From contig NZ_JABAEX010000011.1 of assembly GCF_012843315.1 (NCBI RefSeq), positions 1 through 64,000 of the forward strand: a DNA stretch of 64,000 bases, given 5' to 3'. The notes under the pieces were generated by a model, which was not told the DNA's origin, did not search any database, and saw only the letters and a program-made list of their open reading frames with translations. The translations under genes and the position numbers were made by a program. Within the stretch, counting starts at the first letter, position 1, and each line of letters begins with the position of its first letter. Below, one piece after another: positions 41,743 to 49,312 of this stretch. The stretch comes from Streptococcus sp. WB01_FAA12. GTDB lineage: Bacteria; Bacillota; Bacilli; Lactobacillales; Streptococcaceae.

Positions 41743-41758
41743 AGTCTTTGTTTCGTTT
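41731..41758 (-). terminator. Intrinsic terminator or attenuator after the 422-residue gene
   Basis: ACGAAACAAAG/CTTTGTTTCGT with seven T residues on the minus strand. It overlaps the N-terminal coding region of the 41742 frame if its first ATG is used, favouring the start at 41715. Confidence 0.75.
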
Positions 41759-41767
41759 CTGGTTTAA

Positions 41768-43036
41768 TTAGAACTCGAACGCACTAACTGCTTTTTCCTT
41801 TGTTCCAGCATCCGAGATATAAGAACAGTACACTGTATATCTCGGATCATTCTCTGGACTAGGAACTCTTCTTGCTCTTTCAACTTTAACAAAGATAGGC
41901 GTTTGTTTAATCACAAAGTCTGGTGTAATTGGTGCGTTAGCATTAAGTTTGACAATCGCGCCTGCTATATCTTCAAACTCAATTCTGTGTCCACGTGTAA
42001 CGTCATAAGCGACTACATAAGCCTTGTGAGTTGTTCCCACTATCTTATTCTCGTCAATCAATCTAAGAATACGCTCTCTTGGTGGAACTTCTAAACACTT
42101 AGCGTCAGCGACGATTTGGTTCTCCAGTCCTCCACCTTGTAAGTAAATCTGTTCTGGTAAAATTTTGAACTGGATTTGCTCACCAATTTTGAATTTTAAA
42201 GATGCAGTAGGGACTACTGATTCGTATAAGTAACTAATTTTTGTTCTAGGAATAAATACAGTAAAGTAATGATATTCCTTTTCAGTAGAAACAACGTAGA
42301 TACCACGATTGCTTGTTTGAGCGATAACTCCATTATAGGTACGAGAAAGTATCTCGGCTTTCTCTTCTTTCATACGCTCGATAACTCTCTGATTGAGAAT
42401 AACATTGTTTTTCACTTCGCCTTTTTGTGCTTCTGCTACTGTCGCTTTAATATCAGCGCATGCTAGTTGTTCGGCTTTCTCAATGCTGCCTTCAGCATAG
42501 AAGTTGTTCCAGATCGTTTTGGTATCATATGAGTTAGGCAATACACAACGTTGTAAGTTGATAATCTTACAACTTACATATCGTCCTACCATATCTCTTA
42601 TGTTAGTACGAGGGATTCTAAGCATACCTGCTTTATCAGAAGGGACATAGACTTTCAGTTCAGCGTAAATAGGGTTAAGAGGAACTAAAACAAGGTAGTC
42701 TTTAAAGACAATCTTGCTATCGTCTGTTTCGTGTGGTGTAGGCATGGATTCAATCACGCTTTCAACCAATGCTGGAAATACTTTTGTCCTGGCAATGTTA
42801 TCACGATATGCCTGTGGTCGCGTATCCGTTATAAATGGTCTGGATAGGTCATTGATTTCAGCAACCAAGTTTTTTGGTATAAATTCTAGTTTGTATTCAT
42901 CTTTTTTACTGTAATCGTACCAAAATACATCCCCTTTCTTCTTGTCAGCGACAACAATATCACGGATACGTTTTTTGTCTTTAGTTAAGTAAGACGCACT
43001 TGGGTGGTTTTCCTGTATGATTTTTAAGGGTAGCAT
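41768..43036 (-). CDS. Hypothetical protein with OB/S1-like segments
   Basis: A 422-residue soluble protein with at least two beta-barrel-like segments: YNGVIAQTSNRGIYVVSTE and KAYVVAYDVTRGHRIEFED, each followed by a strand set, which resemble S1/OB folds. The central helix (AEQLACADIKATVAEAQKGE) separates them. A nucleic-acid-binding role in the mobilisation block is plausible. AGGAGATATT precedes the ATG. The promoter at 43073-43102 with a CTATCATAG box lies directly upstream. Confidence 0.55.
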   Translation of the reverse strand: MLPLKIIQENHPSASYLTKDKKRIRDIVVADKKKGDVFWYDYSKKDEYKLEFIPKNLVAEINDLSRPFITDTRPQAYRDNIARTKVFPALVESVIESMPTPHETDDSKIVFKDYLVLVPLNPIYAELKVYVPSDKAGMLRIPRTNIRDMVGRYVSCKIINLQRCVLPNSYDTKTIWNNFYAEGSIEKAEQLACADIKATVAEAQKGEVKNNVILNQRVIERMKEEKAEILSRTYNGVIAQTSNRGIYVVSTEKEYHYFTVFIPRTKISYLYESVVPTASLKFKIGEQIQFKILPEQIYLQGGGLENQIVADAKCLEVPPRERILRLIDENKIVGTTHKAYVVAYDVTRGHRIEFEDIAGAIVKLNANAPITPDFVIKQTPIFVKVERARRVPSPENDPRYTVYCSYISDAGTKEKAVSAFEF

Positions 43037-43072
43037 AATATCTCCTAAATTTTATTTTATTCTATATGTTAT

Positions 43073-43112
43073 ATTTTAACCTCTACCCACTATAAATTGC
43101 AAGCTATGATAG
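43073..43112 (-). promoter_or_regulatory. Promoter with CTATCATAG box, mobilisation block
   Basis: On the minus strand TTGCAA and TAAAAT are 18 bp apart, with CTATCATAG (43104-43112) immediately upstream. Confidence 0.7.
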
Positions 43113-43115
43113 ACA

Positions 43116-43152
43116 AAATCCCACAAGCCAATTTTAGCCTATGGGATTTCGT
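43116..43152 (-). terminator. Intrinsic terminator after the 44-residue gene
   Basis: AAATCCCA and TGGGATTT arms with an imperfect inner stem and a T-rich tail on the minus strand. Confidence 0.7.
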
Positions 43153-43160
43153 TTGTTTGA

Positions 43161-43295
43161 TTAAAAAATAACTTCAAAAACTAGGGCGATCATATAGAGT
43201 AGAACTACTACTCCCAATGCGCTGGTTCGGATTTTCTTTTGATAAATTCCAATGAGTGTAAAGAGTAACACTACACTGGGAACTACATACATCAT
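43161..43295 (-). CDS. Tiny membrane protein, 44 residues
   Basis: MMYVVPSVVLLFTLIGIYQK and a second hydrophobic helix (LGVVVLLYMIALVFEVIF) separated by KKIRTS. GGAGAAGAAGC ribosome binding site at good spacing. It may be a small hydrophobic toxin-like or structural peptide; no antitoxin RNA is obvious. It fills the gap between parB-like and the 422-residue gene. Confidence 0.6.
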   Translation of the reverse strand: MMYVVPSVVLLFTLIGIYQKKIRTSALGVVVLLYMIALVFEVIF

Positions 43296-43309
43296 GCTTC
43301 TTCTCCTAT

Positions 43310-43391
43310 ATTTGTTTGTACATTAAATAAATGAAAGTGATTTATAAAATAAATTCTTTTTATTTACTTTATAAATACCTAATATTTACAA
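43310..43391. repeat. AT-rich boxes downstream of the RHH-like gene
   Basis: Repeated TTTATTTA/TAAATAAA-type boxes (for example AAATAAATG, TTTATAAAATAAA, TTATTTAC). Same style as 43727-43790 and 44650-44835; together they could be partition protein binding sites. Confidence 0.45.
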
Positions 43392-43700
43392 TTACAATAA
43401 TTCTTTTTCTAATTTCTTTCTATACCATGCAACTGCTTGTTTAACAATTTGAGTCTTGTTATTTGTTCCTAAAAGCTCTTTAATAGCTTCTAGGTTTTCG
43501 TGCATGGTTTCATCTGGCTTCAACTGAAAAGCAGGGATATGTTTCTTTTCTTTTTTAGGTTCTTGTTTTTCTGGATATGTTACCACTCCGATTTGGGTAG
43601 GTGTTTCCGATAATAAATTATCCTTGATATCCTTATTCCGTTTTTCAAAAGAGGGTTTCACTGGTTTTGTTTCAAAATCTGATGGACGTTTAGCTGGCAT
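43392..43700 (-). CDS. Small partition partner, ribbon-helix-helix-like
   Basis: A 102-residue protein. A basic, proline-rich N-terminus (PAKRPSDFETKPVKPSFEKR) and a C-terminal domain of strand-helix-helix form (HIPAFQLKPDETMHENLEA then KTQIVKQAVAWYRKKLEKEL) like RHH centromere-binding proteins (ParB/Omega type). Downstream of ParA, in the usual order parA-parB. It is expected to bind AT-rich boxes near the locus and to activate the ATPase. Confidence 0.7.
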   Translation of the reverse strand: MPAKRPSDFETKPVKPSFEKRNKDIKDNLLSETPTQIGVVTYPEKQEPKKEKKHIPAFQLKPDETMHENLEAIKELLGTNNKTQIVKQAVAWYRKKLEKELL

Positions 43701-43726
43701 AATCTTCTCCTTAGTTATGATTTATT

Positions 43727-43790
43727 ATGTATTTAATTAGTAAATAATTGTTATTTAAAAATTAAATAGTTATTATTTATTTAATGCTAT
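43727..43790. repeat. AT-rich intergenic boxes between parA and its partner
   Basis: Contains TTATTTA and TAAATAA boxes in direct and inverted form in a 64-bp spacer that lacks GC base pairs for long runs. Confidence 0.45.
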
Positions 43791-44611
43791 TACATATCAG
43801 CCAATTTCAACAAAAGGCGTTCTGTGTCACGATAGAACTTATCTAAGCTCCAGTCCCCTTTGTCATATTTCCGATATTCCCAAAGCGGCATATACAAGGC
43901 ATCTGATTTAGGAAAACTCTCTCGCGCCTCAATACAACCAACAAAATCCTCTGGATATTCTCGGACTAGTTTATTCATCATGTTACGCATTTGCTTTCCT
44001 AAAGTGCCTTTATCAATCATGTTAGCAAGTACGACTACTCTAGCATTCACAAACGTTTCTGTCCGACTTCTGTTTTCGTTTTTAACAACTTCGAGTAATG
44101 CTCTAACTTCGGCAACTTTTTTATCGTAAGTTTTTTCAGTCTTGTTAATGATTGCAGTGACGATATCAGAAATTGCAAAGACTGCTTTAGTAAACTCCGA
44201 CTGGTCGTTATGCGTGTCAATTAAGATATAGTCATACTCTTCTGTAAGATAGTTTTCTACATCCCACCACCAATGTAGTAAAGAGAAACTTTTTACATCG
44301 GATAGGTTATAGAGTGTTTTTGTTTCAGCAATTAAGTCAATGTTGTCAGTGATCTTAATAGGTGAAAACGGTAAACGTTGGAAAAGCATTTCAACTGTAT
44401 TTTCTGGTTTGATATTAGCAAGCAGCTCGTCTGTGTCTAAATCATTCTTTCGCGCATAATACCCAATCATACGATTTGTTAAGTTCATGCTTCTATCTGT
44501 CCCAAGAACAAGGACACGATACCCTTTGCTCGCAAGCAAGAAAGCAGCATTGACGCATATTGCAGTTTTTCCAACTCCTCCAGCCTCAATATTAAAACTG
44601 ATAATCTTCAT
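43790..44611 (-). CDS. parA: ParA-family partition ATPase
   Basis: A 273-residue deviant Walker ATPase: MKIISFNIEAGGVGKTAICV has the KGGxGKT-like P-loop with a deviant (EAGGVGKT, the signature lysine replaced), and YDYILIDTHNDQSEF carries Walker B. ParA/Soj proteins move plasmid copies on the nucleoid. The missing first lysine of the deviant loop (E in place of K) is unusual. It sits immediately upstream of the RHH-like partner gene. Confidence 0.9.
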   Translation of the reverse strand: MKIISFNIEAGGVGKTAICVNAAFLLASKGYRVLVLGTDRSMNLTNRMIGYYARKNDLDTDELLANIKPENTVEMLFQRLPFSPIKITDNIDLIAETKTLYNLSDVKSFSLLHWWWDVENYLTEEYDYILIDTHNDQSEFTKAVFAISDIVTAIINKTEKTYDKKVAEVRALLEVVKNENRSRTETFVNARVVVLANMIDKGTLGKQMRNMMNKLVREYPEDFVGCIEARESFPKSDALYMPLWEYRKYDKGDWSLDKFYRDTERLLLKLADM

Positions 44612-44649
44612 ATTTGTAATTCTCCTATGTATTATTTTATTTAGCTACA

Positions 44650-44835
44650 TTATAGCAGAAGTAGTTGAGGTTGTCAAAAGAAATAAATAAAAAATATTTA
44701 AAAAATAAATTTAAAAGAAATAATAAGAGTTTATTTTATAAATAATAAATAAATAAAATGGATTTATTTTATCCTAATAAATAATTATTATTTATAGAAT
44801 AAATATAGAGTATTTATTTTATACTGTATTGATAA
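44650..44835. repeat. AT-rich box array upstream of parA (centromere/operator candidate)
   Basis: About 185 bp, nearly GC-free, with more than ten TTATTTA/TAAATAA boxes in both orientations. A typical site for a RHH partition protein to bind and to repress the par operon. Confidence 0.55.
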
Positions 44836-44845
44836 ATAAAAAAGA

Positions 44846-44874
44846 CGAATGCGTAAAACATTCATCTTTTAGAG
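44846..44874 (-). terminator. Intrinsic terminator after the nuclease gene
   Basis: AAGACGAATG/CATTCATCTT with a loop of about 7 nt and T-run on the minus strand. Confidence 0.75.
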
Positions 44875-44877
44875 TTG

Positions 44878-45765
44878 CTATTTAGCTTCAGCAGTTCCGT
44901 CTGCGTAGTTGATTGTTGCATTAGGGGAAGTGTTATCCAGTATAACATACGAGATATTGCCCTCTGTGGTCGCTTGACCTTTGCTTTTCAACTCAATAGC
45001 TTGTTGATTGCCATTCTTATCAAAGGAAGTCCAGTACATAGCAATCTTGTTAGGTAGTAGGTCATTGCCTTGGTAGATAGGGACTACATAATAGTCCAGG
45101 TATTTATCTGAGTTATCACGTAGCCACTCTTTGAGGTTCATTTCATAGAAAATCATAGAGTAGTAGTTGCTGCGGTCAATCTTCTTATCGTCCATTGTAC
45201 CAGCGTTTAGATAACGTGTGATTGGTACAAGGTTTTTCCCCTCTGAGTTCAATCCAGAAAACAGATAACCTACTAGATGCCCTCGGTTCATAAGCCAACT
45301 TTCAGTCTTTTTACCATTGATAGTGGCTGGCAGTTTGTAGTTGTGCCAACCGACAGGATCGTAGGTGATTTTTCCTTCGCGTTCCTCTTTTGGTGCGTCC
45401 TTGATGTTTAATTGAATATGCGAGTATGTTGCTCGTCCTAGACTGTCATACTCTCCAAGCTCTAGTTGCTTCTTACCATTGAATGCTAGAGGGGTATAAG
45501 TAGTAGAAGTAGTTGAGGTGTCCTTAGAGGTATCTGATTTATTCTCTGATACTGCGCCCTCTACTTTATTCTTTACTTTATCTGCTTGACTATTAAAGTC
45601 CTCGATAGCTCCAGAATTCTTGACAAAAGAGGATACTTGATTGAAGATATCAATAGGACTTATTCCAACTCTATCTCCTAACCAAAAACCACAAGCGATA
45701 AGCAGTAGTCCTATAATGAAATTCTTTAGGCAACCTAACCCACAACCTCTTTCTTTATCTCTCAT
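44878..45765 (-). CDS. Membrane-anchored EndA/streptodornase-like DNase
   Basis: A 295-residue protein with an N-terminal membrane helix (about 14-32) and an extracellular beta-beta-alpha-metal nuclease domain of the DNA/RNA non-specific endonuclease type: SWLMNRGHLVGYLFSG (about 175) has the NRGH catalytic His, and NLVPITRYLNAGT the metal-binding Asn. Homologues are EndA of pneumococcus and the Sda/Spd DNases of pyogenic streptococci. Possibly it degrades extracellular DNA or acts at the cell surface during transfer. It overlaps the Xer-like gene by 4 bp. Confidence 0.85.
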   Translation of the reverse strand: MRDKERGCGLGCLKNFIIGLLLIACGFWLGDRVGISPIDIFNQVSSFVKNSGAIEDFNSQADKVKNKVEGAVSENKSDTSKDTSTTSTTYTPLAFNGKKQLELGEYDSLGRATYSHIQLNIKDAPKEEREGKITYDPVGWHNYKLPATINGKKTESWLMNRGHLVGYLFSGLNSEGKNLVPITRYLNAGTMDDKKIDRSNYYSMIFYEMNLKEWLRDNSDKYLDYYVVPIYQGNDLLPNKIAMYWTSFDKNGNQQAIELKSKGQATTEGNISYVILDNTSPNATINYADGTAEAK

Positions 45766-46754
45766 AGTATTCCCCCTCTTTCTTTTATAGATTTAGTCAA
45801 TCGTTGTGACTCTGCCGTTGTTAAGTCAGACAAGTCTTTGTTTTTCTCAAAGAGAATGACTGAGTGTGTCTGTTTTAGAATGATAGCTGATAAAGGTTTC
45901 TTAGCAACCGTGGAAATCCTATGGATCACGGATGCAATACCTTGTGAGGATAGTGGCTGCTTCTTGTAGTTCAAGAATAGTGAGCCAAAAGTAGCAACAG
46001 TATTGTACCATTTCTTACGTTCTTTGACGTAAGGCGCGATATAAGGGATAAATTCCTTAATGATAGACTTTTGAATGAGTTCCCCTCTATGTGTAGAAAC
46101 ACTCAAAGTTCTCTTTTTAAGGTCGATATCTCGATATGTAGCTTGTGCGAGTTGTTCAATATCAACTCCAGTTCCAGCAAGCAAGGCAACAATAGCTAAA
46201 TCACGTTCCTTGTTTCGCTCCCAATTTCGTGCTTTTGTCTTGGTAAGGTAGGTAACAAGAGAATTATCAATCATATCCAGATAGTCAAGGATTTCTTGAA
46301 GATTGTAACTCTCGATATAGCCTGTGTTTTCCTTTGGTTTGCTTTGTGAGGAAAGAGTAGTAGCACCATAAACAACCTCCCACTCGTTCATCACGTTACG
46401 ATAGAAGTGAGGTGCTTGTTTCTCGATTGTGAAAGATGCCACGGTATAGTAGTTCCAGAAGGCACTCAAAATCTTAATGACTAGTTTCTTTCCATTTGGT
46501 TTGACCCTTAGTGAGCCTACATAATCAACGACTGCATCAAGAGGCGTCTGCTCTAGGTCGTCCATAGTGATTTCGCTGATAGATTTCTTTAGATATTCAG
46601 TTGCATAGAAGTCCAGAAACTTTCTCAACTCAACTAGCTTATAGTAGCTAGAGGTGTTCCTTTTATTCGTAGTGAAAAAGTAATCTAGGTATAAATGAAT
46701 ATCTGGAGAAAGGATGCTCTCCAATTCTTGATAATTCTGTTCTAATTTATTCAT
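45762..46754 (-). CDS. Degenerate XerS-like tyrosine recombinase paralogue
   Basis: A 330-residue protein whose scaffold resembles the intact recombinase at 61133: HFYRNVMNEWEV and RNKERDLAIVALLAGTGV are shared. The catalytic positions are not: the first Arg (GTG[IV]R) is replaced in GTGVDIEQL, the HxxR-H box is replaced by LKQTHSVILFEK, and the final Tyr region is absent. The reading frame is intact, so it may be a DNA-binding regulator or partition/dimer-control factor, not a recombinase. Co-transcribed with the nuclease gene. Confidence 0.75.
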   Translation of the reverse strand: MNKLEQNYQELESILSPDIHLYLDYFFTTNKRNTSSYYKLVELRKFLDFYATEYLKKSISEITMDDLEQTPLDAVVDYVGSLRVKPNGKKLVIKILSAFWNYYTVASFTIEKQAPHFYRNVMNEWEVVYGATTLSSQSKPKENTGYIESYNLQEILDYLDMIDNSLVTYLTKTKARNWERNKERDLAIVALLAGTGVDIEQLAQATYRDIDLKKRTLSVSTHRGELIQKSIIKEFIPYIAPYVKERKKWYNTVATFGSLFLNYKKQPLSSQGIASVIHRISTVAKKPLSAIILKQTHSVILFEKNKDLSDLTTAESQRLTKSIKERGGIL

Positions 46755-46789
46755 AAATTCTTTTCATTTTCTCTTTTTTCTATAATACT

Positions 46790-46828
46790 AGGATAACAAA
46801 AAATCATTAGTAAATCAAAGTATGATAG
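46790..46828 (-). promoter_or_regulatory. Probable promoter of the Xer-like/nuclease operon
   Basis: On the minus strand a CTATCATAC box is followed by TTGATT and, 17 bp on, TATCCT. It is a weaker match than the other members of this promoter group. Confidence 0.45.
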
Positions 46829-46945
46829 GATAAGTTGGATATCTGTCAGTTAATAATAGTTATTGATTACTCTAGTTAATTAAGTTAGCTAAGTTATTTA
46901 GTTAGAGGGGGGTAAAAAAACAATTATATCAAAGACTTCCACGGT

Positions 46946-47112
46946 ATTCACTCTTATTTTTTTAAGGTTCACTCTTATTTTTTTAAGGTTCACTCTTATT
47001 TTTTTAAGGTTCACTCTTATTTTTTTAAGGTTTACTCTTATTTTTTTAAGGTTTACTCTTATTTTTTTAAGGTTCACTCTTATTTTTTTAAGGTTCACTC
47101 TTTTTTTTAAAG
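46946..47112. repeat. Iterons: eight 21-bp direct repeats at the replication origin
   Basis: The unit is CACTCTTATTTTTTTAAGGTT with TTC or TTT in front, starting at 46949, 46970, 46991, 47012, 47033, 47054, 47075 and 47096; the last is degenerate. Two copies in the opposite sense lie at about 47212-47231 and 47254-47272, next to the initiator start. This is the structure of an iteron-controlled theta origin. Confidence 0.9.
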
Positions 47113-47159
47113 GTAAAACATGATAAAATATATTAAAAATCATCTAAAACCTTAGAAAA

Positions 47160-47279
47160 ATGAGAATTTAGGTGATATATGACATGAATATCCATTGAAT
47201 TAGATATATAACCTTAAAAAAATAAGAGTTTAGGTGATATATGACATGGATAAACTTAAAAAAATAAGAGTGAAAAAAC
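47160..47279 (+). promoter_or_regulatory. Operator and promoter zone of the initiator gene
   Basis: Two copies of GGTGATATATGACATG (47171 and 47233), 62 bp apart, each followed by an inverted iteron-like element (AACTTAAAAAAATAAGAG type). An initiator bound there would repress its own gene, a usual copy-control circuit. No clear -35/-10 pair was fixed. Confidence 0.5.
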
Positions 47280-48719
47280 ATGAATTATCCAAAAGAAAAA
47301 AATCAAAAAAAATATAGAGCAGTTATTCAATATGATAGAGATTTCCCAAAATATTTTAATCTTGGTGATTTATCTAAAAACGAGGCAAATGTTGTATATG
47401 CTCTTTTAGGTGAAATCCGAGATAGATACTCTCCAGAAGGAATAACTATTTCATATACAGATATTGCCTATATGTCTGATAATGTAATGAAAGACAGTAA
47501 AGGACGATACTATGCTAACACTGGTAGTCATTTCGACAAATTTATAGAAAATCTCCTACTGAAAATACATAGAGTTTCATATAGAAAACTTATCAAGGTA
47601 GATGAAAATGGAAAAAGTCATTTTTATGATTACTTTCTATTTACGGATAAATTTGACGTAAATCATATCGATCAAGAATTAACCGTTCATATATCAGACT
47701 CTATTTATCAAGATGAGATAATAGACGAAGATGGCAATGTTATCCAAAAAAAGAAAAGTATTGCTGATTTATTTAATAACGAAAATTGGTCTGAAACAAA
47801 ATATTTAAAATTTGGACGAGAACTCCATAATCAACTAAATAAGTATGCCCAAAACCTATATAGATGGATATCTGAGTATCGTTCTTTCACGCATCCAATA
47901 CCTATAGAGGCAGAAGAGTTTGAAAATGTCATAATGAAATTCATTACTCCGTCTGCAAAAAAAGAAAAAATAAAAATCTTAAATAAAGCAATCGAAGAAT
48001 TGAAAAATCTTACATATTCTGACGGACGACCAATCTTTAGAGATTTAGAATATACTGTCGAGCGAAGAAAAAGAAAAATAATAAAATATACATTCACCTT
48101 TAAGCCTTTCTCAGTAGATTTAAACTATATCAAAAGAATAGATGGGAACAACATTACATTTACAAGTCAGTTGAATGCACCAGATAATCAAATAGAACAT
48201 ACACGAATTATCGAAAAGTTCCTAGAAACCTTTAGCGGTCAAAAAGAGTATGACAATAAAAACAATAGAAAAAGACTGATAGCATTCTGCGAAAGTATGT
48301 CTGATGACGTAGTAGAAGAGGCTTTAGATAGAGTAGCCATGGATAAGAAGCGTGGTGCTGGGTGGCTTTTCAAAATGCTTGAAAATTGGGAAAAGCAAGG
48401 TGTTAAGAAATTAGAAGATATTGAAGGAGCAGAAGATGAAATTTTTTCTAAACCTCAGAAAACGAATGTCCCTTCTTGGTCTAATCCTGACTATGTAAAT
48501 ACAACAGAAGAAGAAGAAAGGAAAAAACTAGAACAACAAACACTAGAATTGATAGCTGGATTAGACGAGAAAAAACCAACTAAACCCAAGAAAACGAACG
48601 TTCCTTCGTGGTCAAATCCTAACTATGTAAATACCACGAGCGATGAGACGAAGGCTGAACTGGAGCACCAAAAACAAGAAATGCTAGCTAGATTAGACAA
48701 TAAACAACCAAAAAGATAG
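47280..48719 (+). CDS. rep: Plasmid replication initiator protein
   Basis: A 479-residue initiator. The N-terminal half has two winged-helix-like units (NLGDLSKNEANVVYALLGEI; GITISYTDIAYMSDN) similar to Rep_3-type or RepB-like plasmid initiators, and the C-terminal third is charged with a repeated motif (KTNVPSWSNPDYVNTT occurs twice, about residues 395 and 440). It would bind the iterons at 46946-47112 just upstream. Family identity is inferred from the iterons and fold pattern. Confidence 0.8.
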   Translation: MNYPKEKNQKKYRAVIQYDRDFPKYFNLGDLSKNEANVVYALLGEIRDRYSPEGITISYTDIAYMSDNVMKDSKGRYYANTGSHFDKFIENLLLKIHRVSYRKLIKVDENGKSHFYDYFLFTDKFDVNHIDQELTVHISDSIYQDEIIDEDGNVIQKKKSIADLFNNENWSETKYLKFGRELHNQLNKYAQNLYRWISEYRSFTHPIPIEAEEFENVIMKFITPSAKKEKIKILNKAIEELKNLTYSDGRPIFRDLEYTVERRKRKIIKYTFTFKPFSVDLNYIKRIDGNNITFTSQLNAPDNQIEHTRIIEKFLETFSGQKEYDNKNNRKRLIAFCESMSDDVVEEALDRVAMDKKRGAGWLFKMLENWEKQGVKKLEDIEGAEDEIFSKPQKTNVPSWSNPDYVNTTEEEERKKLEQQTLELIAGLDEKKPTKPKKTNVPSWSNPNYVNTTSDETKAELEHQKQEMLARLDNKQPKR

Positions 48720-48744
48720 TGTAGAAATACACTGTCTTTTTTAT
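48717..48744 (+). terminator. Intrinsic terminator after the initiator gene
   Basis: AGTGTA/TACACT hairpin with GAAA loop followed by GTCTTTTTT on the plus strand. Confidence 0.8.
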
Positions 48745-48764
48745 GTTTAGTAGAAAAAATCTAT

Positions 48765-48793
48765 TTGCCAATCTGCAGCAACTGTGATATACT
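48765..48793 (+). promoter_or_regulatory. Promoter of leader copy B
   Basis: TTGCCA (48765-48770) and TATACT (48788-48793), 17 bp apart, extended TGA. Same boxes and spacing as for leader copy A. Confidence 0.8.
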
Positions 48794-48815
48794 AAGGGGG
48801 TAAAAATATTTTACA

Positions 48816-49277
48816 TTTTCAAGACTTATCGCTATGATATGTCTGTCTGGACAGGTGTCTGGATAAAAACTTCTTGTAACTGCATAGCCTTTAGATCATT
48901 TTATTTTTCTAAAGCAGATTACTTGTTTTCAACTAAGACTTATTTAAATATAAAACCAATCCGTGCTTGGTGTTTTAGTGTCGTGTATTGCATGAGTTGT
49001 TTTTAGATATTGAAAGAATTGTAAAGAGCAGAAGATTTAACCACTTATTTTCTCTATGTTCTCAGAACATAGAGAGTAACTCTAGGACTTACTGGATAGG
49101 GACTGAGGGAAATAGGTGTATTGAGTTGTAGGCTCTTTTTTTCGTGTTTAAAAGACAACGGTGTAGGGGTAGGTGAGGCTTTTGTCCGTGTGGATGATTG
49201 GCAAGCCTATGTTAGCTCTAGGTAATGTTGAATTGATAGGTGTCGAGAATACATTATCTCATGGAAAAAAATAGAAA
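48816..49277 (+). repeat. 460-nt transcribed leader, copy B (inverted repeat)
   Basis: Nearly identical in reverse to 31266-31725. It starts about 22 bp after the -10 box and ends before the mini-hairpin of the primase-like gene. Conserved parts include GTCTGTCTGGACAGGTGTCT and the AGAACATAGAGAG palindrome. It holds no long ORF. Confidence 0.85.
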
Positions 49278-49285
49278 GTTAAGAA

Positions 49286-49299
49286 AGCCCAAAAGGGTT
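49286..49299 (+). other. Mini-hairpin preceding a Shine-Dalgarno site
   Basis: AGCCC-AAAA-GGGTT, just before CGGAGGAAGTT of the 49313 start. Confidence 0.6.
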
Positions 49300-49312
49300 C
49301 GGAGGAAGTTAT

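Noticed and set aside
46898-47143. Open frame reading repeated IRVNLKK on the minus strand
   Set aside because: It is the translation of 21-bp iterons (7 codons per unit), not a gene.
31266-49277. The inverted 460-bp pair as ends of a transposon
   Set aside because: Each copy sits between a matching promoter and a gene start, has no transposase, and no target duplication is evident.
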